From: UBA8919 sp041658185 | Lineage (GTDB): Bacteria; Elusimicrobiota; UBA8919 | Length of the DNA: 64,000 bases | Direction of reading: 5' to 3' | NCBI GenBank assembly: GCA_041658185.1 | Contig: JBBAAR010000003.1 | Span: 62,001 to 126,000 of the forward strand | Part shown: piece by piece, positions 25,246-33,842 of the stretch | How the letters are laid out: each line of letters begins with the position of its first letter | Position numbering within the stretch: the first letter of the stretch is position 1 | Translations under genes and position numbers: made by a program | The notes under the pieces: model-generated | The model's input: the letters and a program-made list of their open reading frames with translations, nothing else | Told to the model about the DNA's origin: nothing | Database searches by the model: none

Positions 25246-27132
25246 TTAACTCTTTTTAATTGTTTCAGAAATAATAATTTTTATTAATTCAAAAATGCTC
25301 AAGAGAAAATTCCGTTTATTCCTTCCGGAAGTTCTGCTTTTTTCCCAAGTTTCAAATTCATAGATTTTCAACTGTTGTTTTAGTGCCTGTATGGTCATTC
25401 TGAAAAAGGAATCGTATTCGCAGGAAGTTATGTCCATCTGCATTAAGTTTTTTCTTCTGATACCTCGGTACAAAGTAATACTGTCGGTGATATTCCCGTT
25501 AAAAAGCGTATTACAGATAAGGGTAAAAAGCCGGTTACCGATTCCTCTGGCAAATTTAATATTTTCCGAAACATTAAAATGTCCGCTGAGTAAGAACCTT
25601 GAGGCAATAACCATATCGTAATTTTCGTCCAGTTTACTTAAAATTTTGGATATGTCACGGATATTATGAACCCCGCCTGCTTCAACAAATATAATATATT
25701 CCTCAAAAATTTTTTCTTTTATGTATGCAAAAATATCTCTGTCGGATAGATTAAAAATTTTGTAATTTAAAGATTTTACTAAAGATACCGTATTGTCGGT
25801 TGAACCCCTATCAAGGAAATAGATATTTGAACCGGGTATCAGTGTTTGAATATTGTCAGTAATGGATTTTATGTCTTTTTCATTATTAAAGGTAAAAATT
25901 ATTATTGCCGATTTTTTAGCGGAAGATTTATCCTGTAAAAACTTGATTTTTAGGAAATTTTCAAAAGTTTCTATTACAAAATTTAAATCGTCTTCTTCTA
26001 AATTTTGATGGATGCCTATATAAAATCCGTAATTACCGATAAATTCGGAATTCGGGAATTCGCCGATTTTGTGATTAAAATCAGAATATGCCGGTTGTTG
26101 CGTGGGAATAGATTTAAACATAGGTCTTGTCTCTATGTTATGTCTTTCCAAATATTCTATCAGTTCTCTGTTTAAAAAGTATTTTTGGTTTTTCACGATT
26201 ATAGGATACGCTAAAGGAATTATTTTCTCGTCGGCAGTTTCATTCATTACTGAAAACATATCGTTGTATTTAACAAAATATTTATTTAAAAAAAGTAAGT
26301 TTTTGTGTCTTTTATCAGTTATTTCTTCAAATTGTTCCAATTGTTCAATACCTATAGCGGCTTCTAACTCATTCATTTTTGCTGAAAACCCTTTCCGGAT
26401 AAAATGAAATCTGGAGTCATAGCCGCCGCTGAACCTTTTTTCACAATACCCTGATTCCGTATTAAGTATGCATGTTTCACAGGTGCATCCTCGTCCATGT
26501 GCCCTGAGAGATCTAAAAATATTGATTAGTTCTATATCATTGGTACAAACTGCGCCGCCTTCAATAGTTGATATTATATGAGCAACATAAAAACTAAAAC
26601 AGCCGATTTCTCCGATACTACCTGTATATTTGTCTTTATATTTACTTCCAAAAGATTCGGCAGCATCTTCAATCACAAACAAGTTATACCTGTGTGCGAT
26701 ATCCGATATTGAGTCCATGTTGGCTGGTTTCCCGAAAAGATGGACAGGTATTATTGCTTTGGTCCGCGGAGTTATTATTTTTTCTATTAAAGTGGGATTG
26801 ATTGTCATGCTGTTAATAGTAACATCAATAAAAACAGGTTTAAAACCCGCCTCAAGAACAGCATTAGCCGTTGATATAAAAGTTAAAGCAGGAACTATGA
26901 TCTCGTCATTTCTTTTTGCTCCGTAATGATATAAAGCCGAACAGGCAACGGATAGAGCAGCAGTTCCGGTATTTACTGCCGCGACATGTTCTATTTTCAG
27001 TAAATCCGCTACAAGTTTTTCGAATTCCGTTACATATTTACCCATTGAAAGTCTATTAGAATCAATTATTTTATTCAGCAATTCTTTAGATTTATTCCCG
27101 ATGTTTATAGTGCCGACAGTAATTTTTTTCAT
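25246..27132 (-). CDS. DegT-family PLP-type dehydratase-like domain (Lys to His) fused to a degenerate GT2 domain
   Basis: A 628-residue fusion. Residues 1-400 form a DegT/DnrJ/EryC1 domain, but the PLP-anchoring lysine is replaced by H185 (CFSFYVAHIIS), as in the dehydratases RfbH (E1) and ColD. A loop after strand 7 has C216, C218, C221 and C230 (GCTCETC then YCEKRF), which could hold an Fe-S cluster; the first E1 cysteine is A158 here. Residues 407-628 form a GT2 domain whose metal motif is lost (FVEAGGVHN, 482-490) and whose first motif reads DRGSTDNT. Likely role: PLP-dependent C-3 deoxygenation of a keto-sugar, with a sugar-binding or regulatory C-terminal domain. No aminotransferase activity is expected. 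Confidence 0.8.
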   Translation of the reverse strand: MKKITVGTINIGNKSKELLNKIIDSNRLSMGKYVTEFEKLVADLLKIEHVAAVNTGTAALSVACSALYHYGAKRNDEIIVPALTFISTANAVLEAGFKPVFIDVTINSMTINPTLIEKIITPRTKAIIPVHLFGKPANMDSISDIAHRYNLFVIEDAAESFGSKYKDKYTGSIGEIGCFSFYVAHIISTIEGGAVCTNDIELINIFRSLRAHGRGCTCETCILNTESGYCEKRFSGGYDSRFHFIRKGFSAKMNELEAAIGIEQLEQFEEITDKRHKNLLFLNKYFVKYNDMFSVMNETADEKIIPLAYPIIVKNQKYFLNRELIEYLERHNIETRPMFKSIPTQQPAYSDFNHKIGEFPNSEFIGNYGFYIGIHQNLEEDDLNFVIETFENFLKIKFLQDKSSAKKSAIIIFTFNNEKDIKSITDNIQTLIPGSNIYFLDRGSTDNTVSLVKSLNYKIFNLSDRDIFAYIKEKIFEEYIIFVEAGGVHNIRDISKILSKLDENYDMVIASRFLLSGHFNVSENIKFARGIGNRLFTLICNTLFNGNITDSITLYRGIRRKNLMQMDITSCEYDSFFRMTIQALKQQLKIYEFETWEKSRTSGRNKRNFLLSIFELIKIIISETIKKS

Positions 27133-27150
27133 AAAAATTCTTTCTTTTAA

Positions 27151-29025
27151 TTAGTCTATATAATTTGAATGCCACAACTCTAACATCAAAAGTGCCCACA
27201 TACGGTAACCGTTGTCTCTATTTCCGGAAAGGTGTTCGTTGAAAATTTGCTCTAACGATTCTTTTTTGAAATATCCCCGCCCGATTGCTTTTTCAGATAA
27301 AACCGTCTCTCCAAAATAATTTTTCCAGTCGCCCCTGAACCACTTACCGAGAGGAATTCCAAATCCCATTTTGCCTCTGTGTAAAATTTCCTTTGGCAGA
27401 AAATTCTTGAATGTTTTTTTGAGAATGTATTTTGTTGTTAATCCGTGCAGTTTCCATGACGACGGCAGCGATGCGGAAAACTCCAAAATTTTGTGGTCTA
27501 AAAACGGGCTTCTTGCCTCTAAAGAATTTGCCATTGATGCGATGTCCATTTTCACAAGAAGACACTCCGGGAGATACGCTTTCAAATCCGTGTAAAATGT
27601 CTTGTCCATTATATTATTTGCCGGTGCATTCTTGAATAATTCTTCCATATAATTATATGTTTTATTATACAAATTTTTTTTCATATTGTCACTATAAAGT
27701 TTTTCTTTTGCTTCATTTGAAAAAAAACAGTGCCATTGTATATTTCTTAATTCCGGCGGTCCGGAAAGTGCTGAAACGAGCCGTCGCAGGTATCTGAAGT
27801 ATTTTTTATCCTTAAAAGGTATAAGTGAAGCAAATTTTTCCGCAATATTTTTCCCAAGTATTTGAAACGGCCAGGATAAATAAAAAGAGCCCTTCATTGC
27901 TTTGTATCTTAAATATCCGCCGAATGTTTCGTCGCCGCCGTCACCATTCAAAGCCACAGTCACATGTTTTTTTGTCTCGTTTGCAACAAAATACGACGGT
28001 AATGCGGATGAATCTGCAAACGGTTGCCCGTAATGCCAGACAAGTTTGGGAAGTACTTCAATAAAATTCGGTTTAACAATAAACTCGTGATGGTCGGTCC
28101 TAAAGTGATTTGCGACAATTTTTGCATATTTGAGTTCGGAAAAATCGGATTCTTCAAAGCCGATGGAAAATGTTTTTATCGGTTGTTGTGAAATTGCACT
28201 CATCAATCCTACAATTATGCTGGAATCTACCCCGCCGGATAAAAATGCACCCAACGGCACGTCGGAAATCATTCTAATTTGGGTTGCTTCAGTCAGCATT
28301 TTTTCCGTGTGAAGGCAGGCGTCAGCAAAAGACAAATCCGTTTTTTTTGTAAAATCCAAATCCCAATATTTTTCCATTTTTACATTTCCGTTTTTATCGC
28401 AGGTAAGAATATGGGCGGGTAAAAGTGATTTTATGTTCTCAAAAATTGTTTTTGGCGAAGGTATGTATTGATAAGTTAAAAAAAGATCTATTGACTCTAA
28501 ATCAATTCCCGGTGTTTTATCCAGATATTCAAGAATTGATTTTATCTCCGACGCAAAAACAAATGTTCCATTTTTACAATAATAATAAAATGGTTTTTTC
28601 CCGATCCTGTCTTTTGCTATAAAAAGTTTTTTATTTTTTTCATCCCAGACGGCAAATGCGAACATACCACGCAGATATTGGACACAGTTTTCACCATAGT
28701 CCTCGTACAAATGTAATATAACTTCCGTATCAGTTTTTGTATAAAAATTATGTTTTTTTTCAAGTTGCTGACGCAGTTCTAAAAAATTGTAAATCTCACC
28801 GTTAAGTACAAGCCAGAGGGTTTTATCCTCATTATGTATCGGTTGGTTTCCCGTTTCTAAATCAATAATCGCAAGCCGTCTTATGCCCAAGCCGATATTA
28901 TCGTTTAAAAAAAGACCCTCCGAGTCCGGTCCCCTGTGTTTTATTACGTTACACATTCTCTGAAGGACGGGTTTTTCTACGGGACTGTCTTTTCCAAAAT
29001 TATAAATTCCGGTTATTCCGCACAT
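27151..29025 (-). CDS. asnB: Asparagine-synthetase-B-like glutamine amidotransferase
   Basis: A 624-residue complete AsnB family protein: Cys2 in MCGITGIYNF, IKHRGPDSEG, LNGEIYNFLEL, then the ATP pyrophosphatase loop LSGGVDSSIIVG and LNGDGGDETFGGYLRY. It is related to the AsnB at 17610-19472, but the two differ clearly in sequence and so may act on different carboxyl groups. Upstream lies a 76-bp spacer (29026-29101) without a Shine-Dalgarno or convincing promoter. An amidation role in a uronic-acid-containing glycan is inferred from context. Confidence 0.88.
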   Translation of the reverse strand: MCGITGIYNFGKDSPVEKPVLQRMCNVIKHRGPDSEGLFLNDNIGLGIRRLAIIDLETGNQPIHNEDKTLWLVLNGEIYNFLELRQQLEKKHNFYTKTDTEVILHLYEDYGENCVQYLRGMFAFAVWDEKNKKLFIAKDRIGKKPFYYYCKNGTFVFASEIKSILEYLDKTPGIDLESIDLFLTYQYIPSPKTIFENIKSLLPAHILTCDKNGNVKMEKYWDLDFTKKTDLSFADACLHTEKMLTEATQIRMISDVPLGAFLSGGVDSSIIVGLMSAISQQPIKTFSIGFEESDFSELKYAKIVANHFRTDHHEFIVKPNFIEVLPKLVWHYGQPFADSSALPSYFVANETKKHVTVALNGDGGDETFGGYLRYKAMKGSFYLSWPFQILGKNIAEKFASLIPFKDKKYFRYLRRLVSALSGPPELRNIQWHCFFSNEAKEKLYSDNMKKNLYNKTYNYMEELFKNAPANNIMDKTFYTDLKAYLPECLLVKMDIASMANSLEARSPFLDHKILEFSASLPSSWKLHGLTTKYILKKTFKNFLPKEILHRGKMGFGIPLGKWFRGDWKNYFGETVLSEKAIGRGYFKKESLEQIFNEHLSGNRDNGYRMWALLMLELWHSNYID

Positions 29026-29101
29026 AATAGTTATAAAAAATAAAAAAATATATACTTGCTTTATTTTTTTTGATATTCCATGCTCTAACTTTTTTATTCA
29101 T

Positions 29102-29800
29102 TTATGATTCAAAAAAACGTACTTTAAACATAGAAACTAGAGCATCAACCATATGATACCACTTTATCTTTTTATCTTTCCTGCAGATCCGTGGAGTATA
29201 TCCGATAGCAATTTCTTCAATTTTTAACTTTCTCTTGCATATACGACTTATACTTTCAAAGTCAAAACCAGCACTGTATGTAGTGATTGGAACTTTCTTA
29301 ATTGCAGATGTCTTATATAATCGTGAGCCGATAATGTCAGTAAATTTCGTTCCATACCATAAATTTATCAGATATGTTGAAATTATTGCTGCAAGATATT
29401 CAGGTCGTTGTTTTATAATATTCCATCTGGACTCGTTGAAATCTTTTATTCGTGAACCAATTACAATATCTAAATTATTTTTTTCGGCAAAATCCAGTAT
29501 CTTTGATACATATCTATAATCGTATTCGTTATCTGCATGATGAATATAAGTGTATTTACCTTTTGCAATACTTAATCCCAGTTCAATTGACTTTCCAAAA
29601 CCGTAATTTTTATCCTGGAATATTAAATTTATTGAGGGGTCGTTAATATTTTTCAATAGTTCTCTTGTGCCGTCGGTAGAACAATTATCAATGATGATAA
29701 TTTCCTTGTCTTGCACGTCAATTAGTTTTGCATCCTTGACGGCTTGCAAAACAGTTTTAACCTCGTTATAACTGGTTATGACAACGGTTAATTTTATCAT
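29102..29800 (-). CDS. Family 2 glycosyltransferase (DPM-like)
   Basis: A 232-residue GT-A enzyme: VVITSYNEVKTV, IIIDNCSTDGTREL, and YTYIHHADNEYDYRYV with the acidic metal-binding residues, then IVIGSRIKDF and a C-terminal region like that of polyprenyl-phosphate glycosyltransferases. It ends the CDP-sugar module and lies six bases after the rfbH stop. It is therefore a good candidate for the enzyme that uses the CDP-linked sugar or loads it on a carrier (inference). Confidence 0.83.
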   Translation of the reverse strand: MIKLTVVITSYNEVKTVLQAVKDAKLIDVQDKEIIIIDNCSTDGTRELLKNINDPSINLIFQDKNYGFGKSIELGLSIAKGKYTYIHHADNEYDYRYVSKILDFAEKNNLDIVIGSRIKDFNESRWNIIKQRPEYLAAIISTYLINLWYGTKFTDIIGSRLYKTSAIKKVPITTYSAGFDFESISRICKRKLKIEEIAIGYTPRICRKDKKIKWYHMVDALVSMFKVRFFES

Positions 29801-29806
29801 TATATT

Positions 29807-31117
29807 TTACTTTTCTATAAATTTTTTAATTACTTTAACGACATATTCCAATTTTTCTTTATTTAATCCCGGATACACACCAATCCAAAACAAATTGTTC
29901 ATCACCAAATCAGTGTTTTTTAAATCGCCGTAAATTCTGTATTTCGTATTTCTATATGCCGGTTGTTTTATCAAATTACCGCCGAAAAGCATTCGGGTGG
30001 CAATTTTGTTCTTTTCAAGGTAACCGACGATATCTGTCCGACCGAACGGCGCCGTTCCCTTTACCAAAATCGGAAAACCGAACCAGCTGGGTGACGATTT
30101 GCGCGTTGGATACGGCAGCATAAAATATTTTTCGTATTTTTTCAGATGATTAAAAAGATAAACGTAATTTTTTTTTCTTGCTCTGATAAATCCCGGTAAT
30201 TTTTCAAGTTGAGCAACACCGACGGCTGCCTGCATATCGGTTACTTTCAAATTATAACCGATGTGCGAATAGATATATTTGTGGTCGTACCCGAAGGGTA
30301 GTTGACCGAACTGCTGCATAAATCTTCTATTGCAAGTGTTATCATGTCCCGGTTCACACCAGCAATCCCTTCCCCAGTCGCGAAAAGACAGAATTATTCG
30401 CCGGAGCAAAGGATCATCGGTCAATATCGCCCCCCCCTCTCCCATTGTTATATGGTGAGCCGGATAAAAACTACAGGTTGAAATATCGCCAAAAGTTCCG
30501 GTATATTTTCCATTATATTTTGACCCCAATGCATCGCAGTTATCCTCTATAAACCAAAGATTGTATTTTTTTGCTACTTGTAAAATTTTATCAATGTTGC
30601 AGGGATTGCCGAGAGTATGCGGAACAAAAATTGCTTTTGTTTTTTCCGTGATTGCTTTTTCAATTTTTTCTGTTTGGATGTTGTAATTGGCAAGTTCAAC
30701 ATCAATAAAAACCGGAATAAGATTATTCTGAATTATGGGATTTAATGTCGTCGGAAACCCGCAGGCGGTAGTAATTACTTCGTCCCCGGGTTTTAACTGT
30801 TTTTCTTTTAAGAACGGCGAGGTCAAGGAAGAAATAGCAACAAGATTTGCGGAAGAGCCGGAATTGACCAGAAAACAATTTTTTAATCCCAGAAACTTGG
30901 CAAATTTTTTTTCAAATTCTTCCGTATATCTTCCTGCGGTGAGCCAGAAATCAAGTGCAGAATCTACCAGATTTATAATTTCCTCTTCATCAAATACCCT
31001 GCCGGCATAATTTAACTTACTTTTACCTGGAATAAAATCATCCTTCTTAATAAACCGTTCATAATACTCTTTTAATTTCTTATGAATCTCTTCTCGTTTT
31101 TTATCTTTTTCTTTCAT
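29807..31117 (-). CDS. rfbH: CDP-6-deoxy-L-threo-D-glycero-4-hexulose-3-dehydrase (E1, RfbH/DdhC)
   Basis: 436 residues, the length of E1. The PLP-site lysine is replaced by H221 in CSFYPAHHITMGEGG, the hallmark of the 3-dehydrase. The [2Fe-2S] ligands are all present with exact E1 spacing: C194, then C252, C254 and C262 (C-x57-C-x1-C-x7-C). It removes the C-3 hydroxyl of the CDP-4-keto-6-deoxyhexose made by RfbG. The known enzyme needs an NADH-dependent E3 reductase, which is not in this window. GEGG at 226-229 is encoded across a run of eight G bases. It overlaps the ThDP enzyme gene by 4 bp. Confidence 0.94.
   Translation of the reverse strand: MKEKDKKREEIHKKLKEYYERFIKKDDFIPGKSKLNYAGRVFDEEEIINLVDSALDFWLTAGRYTEEFEKKFAKFLGLKNCFLVNSGSSANLVAISSLTSPFLKEKQLKPGDEVITTACGFPTTLNPIIQNNLIPVFIDVELANYNIQTEKIEKAITEKTKAIFVPHTLGNPCNIDKILQVAKKYNLWFIEDNCDALGSKYNGKYTGTFGDISTCSFYPAHHITMGEGGAILTDDPLLRRIILSFRDWGRDCWCEPGHDNTCNRRFMQQFGQLPFGYDHKYIYSHIGYNLKVTDMQAAVGVAQLEKLPGFIRARKKNYVYLFNHLKKYEKYFMLPYPTRKSSPSWFGFPILVKGTAPFGRTDIVGYLEKNKIATRMLFGGNLIKQPAYRNTKYRIYGDLKNTDLVMNNLFWIGVYPGLNKEKLEYVVKVIKKFIEK
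30430..30437. repeat. Homopolymer tract C8 (G8 on the coding strand) in rfbH
   Basis: Eight C bases on the plus strand encode Glu-Gly-Gly as GAG GGG GGG in the active-site loop of rfbH. This and the tract at 15411-15418 are the only runs of this length that I noticed in the window. Confidence 0.85.
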
Positions 31118-32889
31118 ATTTTCTTAAATTCCGTAATAATATCAATCAACATATTTTCCTTTAATTCTTTTCTTGAAAGAAATGGGCTCTGGTCTTCTAT
31201 GGGTCTATTTACAAGAAGCTTTGGGTCAACTATGCTTTTCATATTAAGCATTACTTCAACAAACTCTGTTTTTTTACTTATTAAAACCTTGTTTATTATT
31301 TCCTCTGCATTTTTTATGCTTTTTATATTCCATGTATTTATTCCGTATGCCTTTACCACCTTTTGAAAATCAGGATTTGAATAACCGAGGACGGTAGCAT
31401 TATAATGCCTGTTAAAATAAATCTGCTGGAACTGTCTTACCATACCGAGGCAGTTGTTATTTAACAGAAAAATTTTAAGCGGGATTTTATTTCTCACAAC
31501 TGTTTGGAGTTCCTGAATATTAATCTGGAATCCTCCGTCACCGGTAATAACAATGACGTTTCCCTTGTTTTCTTTTGCAAGGTATGCGCCGATCGCAGAC
31601 GGTAGAGAAAATCCCATTGACCCCATCCCGCCGGAAGTAAGCAGCCGCTGACCTTTCTTTAAGATAAACGACTGTGCTGTCCATATCTGGTTTTGCCCTA
31701 CATCACTGCAGATAATATCATTTTCTTTTGTATTTACGGAGAGAAGTTCAAAAAAATAATTAGGGTCAATATATCCTTTATTCTCTTTTTCGGTATATGA
31801 AGGATATTTTTTTTTATAATTTTCAACTATTTTTCTCCACTCGGAAAAATCAGGGAAAATAATATTTTTTATTTTTTTATTTAGTTCTTTCAGAAAAACA
31901 GAGGCATCTGCATTGATATTTAAATCTGCTTTTATTTTTTTATATTCCAGTTCATTCCTGTCAATATCAACATGTATTATTCGGGCTGCTCTTGCAAAAT
32001 TCTTGGGCACAGTTCCTGTCTGCCTCGTATCCAGCCGGGAACCGATAATCAGAAGCAAATCCGAATTCGCCACGGTAAAGTTTGCGAACCTATTCCCGTA
32101 CGCACCTAACATTCCAGAATATTCCGGCTCTGTATGAGGATAAGCATCAAGTCCCATCAAAGAACTCACGACGGGAATCCCGGTCTTTTTTATAAACCTG
32201 TAAAGTTCGGTTTCAGCACCGGATATCCTGACTCCTCCGCCTGCGAGAACCACGGGTCTTTCGGATGTTTGAAGGAACATTATTACCCTGTCAACGGGGC
32301 ATCTTTTCCCACTTTTTTCTTTACGGATAAAACTTTTTATTTTTTCCGGATTTATGTATGTTCTCTGAATATTTAAAGGGATATCAACTAAAACAGGCCC
32401 GGGTCTTCCGCTTTTTGCAAGATAGACTGCTTTTTCCAGATGGTACCTTATCATATTTGCATCGGTAATCATAACAGAATACTTGGTTATGCGTTTTGCA
32501 ATAGATACAATATCCGTCTCCTGGAAACCCACCTGTCTGACCGGTCTTTTATTTTTATACTCGTAAGTATTGACCTGACCGGTAATATAAATACAGGGTA
32601 TAGAATCAAAAAATGCACTGCCTATACCGGTAATCAAGTTTGTCGCCCCGGGACCGGAGGTTGCAATTGCAACTCCAAGATTTTTATTTATTCTTGAATA
32701 GCCCTCTGCTGCGAATGCGCCTGCCTGCTCATGATGTACAACTATTGTTTTGATATCTTTTCTAAAATGAAGTGAATCAACAATATGGGCAAGAGATCCG
32801 CCTACAAAAGTGAACACATGTCGTATACCCTGTTGTTTCAGAAAATCAACAATATAATCGGATACTTTGATTTGTCCGTTATTTTTCAT
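31114..32889 (-). CDS. ThDP-dependent acetohydroxyacid-synthase-like enzyme, YerE-type acetyl-transferring candidate
   Basis: A 591-residue, three-domain ThDP enzyme of the acetohydroxyacid synthase family. The catalytic Glu54 lies in VVHHEQAGAFAAEGYSR. The middle domain has VLAGGG and the ThDP/Mg motif is GDGGFQINIQELQ followed by LLNNNCLGMVRQFQ. No regulatory small subunit (IlvN) is adjacent. It sits inside an rfbF-rfbG-rfbH module, as YerE does in Yersinia, where YerE moves a two-carbon unit from pyruvate to C-4 of a CDP-3,6-dideoxy-4-ketohexose to give yersiniose. That role is proposed here. A plain acetolactate synthase is the alternative. Confidence 0.82.
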   Translation of the reverse strand: MKNNGQIKVSDYIVDFLKQQGIRHVFTFVGGSLAHIVDSLHFRKDIKTIVVHHEQAGAFAAEGYSRINKNLGVAIATSGPGATNLITGIGSAFFDSIPCIYITGQVNTYEYKNKRPVRQVGFQETDIVSIAKRITKYSVMITDANMIRYHLEKAVYLAKSGRPGPVLVDIPLNIQRTYINPEKIKSFIRKEKSGKRCPVDRVIMFLQTSERPVVLAGGGVRISGAETELYRFIKKTGIPVVSSLMGLDAYPHTEPEYSGMLGAYGNRFANFTVANSDLLLIIGSRLDTRQTGTVPKNFARAARIIHVDIDRNELEYKKIKADLNINADASVFLKELNKKIKNIIFPDFSEWRKIVENYKKKYPSYTEKENKGYIDPNYFFELLSVNTKENDIICSDVGQNQIWTAQSFILKKGQRLLTSGGMGSMGFSLPSAIGAYLAKENKGNVIVITGDGGFQINIQELQTVVRNKIPLKIFLLNNNCLGMVRQFQQIYFNRHYNATVLGYSNPDFQKVVKAYGINTWNIKSIKNAEEIINKVLISKKTEFVEVMLNMKSIVDPKLLVNRPIEDQSPFLSRKELKENMLIDIITEFKKI

Positions 32890-32891
32890 TT

Positions 32892-33842
32892 TTATCTGTA
32901 AATAGAAATATTTTTTTTAAACCAGTATATCGTTTTTTTAAGCCCTGAAGTAATATCAATTACCGGTTCCCATGCCAGAATCTCCTTGGCTCTCGTTATA
33001 TCTGCCATCCATGCCGGTGATTCGGTTATTTTGCTTTCTGATTTCTTAAATTTTAGTTTTGATTTTGAACCTGTTAATTTCAATATTATTTCAGCAATAC
33101 TCTTTACCGAATATTCTTTACCGGAACCGATATTTATTATGTTTCCTTTGAATTTCTTTTTACTGATAACTTTTAAGTATGCATTTACTACGTCATCAAT
33201 GAAAATATAATCTCTCTTATTACAAGGATTTGAAATGACTATATCCCTGCCAAGTAATGCGGAAGTAATGACCTGCGGGATTAATCTGTTTTTGTCGTCA
33301 CAATAACCATACGGAGAAAAAAGACGTAACGTGCATACGGGCAGGGAACTCATTAATCCCTGCAATCTGCAAAATAAAGTCATACATAATTTGCTTATCC
33401 CGTAGAAACTCACAGGAAAGCAGGAGTTATCTTCAGACATAGGTTCTGATTTTATTCCATATTCCGAAGAAGAACCTGTATTAATGAAAAGTTGCAGATT
33501 TAATGTTTTTGCTGCTTCAAGTAAATTGACGGTGTCCGTTATGTTTGCCGCTATTATGTCCCTGTAATTATCCTGAAATGCAAAACCACCGCAGGCAGCA
33601 GTATGAATTATAATTTCAGGATTTACCTTTTTTATTTTTTTAAGTACATCCTTTCCGTCGGCAAAGTCAAAATCTACGGGTTTTATTTTCCCCAGAAGGT
33701 CTTTTATCCGCCAGAGATTTGAACTCTTCCTGACTGATACAAAAATACTTCCGAACCCCGTGCTGACAAGTCGCCGCACAATATTCGCACCAATAAATCC
33801 GGTTGTACCTGTGATAAATATTTTAGTAAGCCGTGAAATCAT
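32892..33842 (-). CDS. NAD(P)-dependent sugar reductase/epimerase of the CDP-sugar module (YerF-like role)
   Basis: A 316-residue extended SDR with FITGTTGFIGANIVRRL, FINTGSSSEYG (catalytic Ser), and the Tyr-Lys pair in SFYGISKLCM. It lies between rfbG and the YerE-like gene and overlaps rfbG by 4 bp. In yersiniose synthesis a reductase (YerF) reduces the side-chain ketone after the two-carbon transfer; this protein is the natural candidate. It could also act as a 4-keto reductase or C-5 epimerase. Sequence alone does not decide. Confidence 0.82.
   Translation of the reverse strand: MISRLTKIFITGTTGFIGANIVRRLVSTGFGSIFVSVRKSSNLWRIKDLLGKIKPVDFDFADGKDVLKKIKKVNPEIIIHTAACGGFAFQDNYRDIIAANITDTVNLLEAAKTLNLQLFINTGSSSEYGIKSEPMSEDNSCFPVSFYGISKLCMTLFCRLQGLMSSLPVCTLRLFSPYGYCDDKNRLIPQVITSALLGRDIVISNPCNKRDYIFIDDVVNAYLKVISKKKFKGNIINIGSGKEYSVKSIAEIILKLTGSKSKLKFKKSESKITESPAWMADITRAKEILAWEPVIDITSGLKKTIYWFKKNISIYR

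Noticed and set aside
28935..29092. 33-codon frame in the spacer before the second AsnB gene
   Set aside because: It is made mostly of AT-rich codons (many Asn, Lys, Tyr, Phe), overlaps the AsnB start out of frame and has no ribosome-binding site; random origin is likely.
31114..32889. Simple acetolactate synthase (IlvB) for branched-chain amino acids
   Set aside because: No IlvN or other amino-acid gene is near and the gene lies within an rfbF-G-H module, so a sugar-modifying role is preferred, though not proven.
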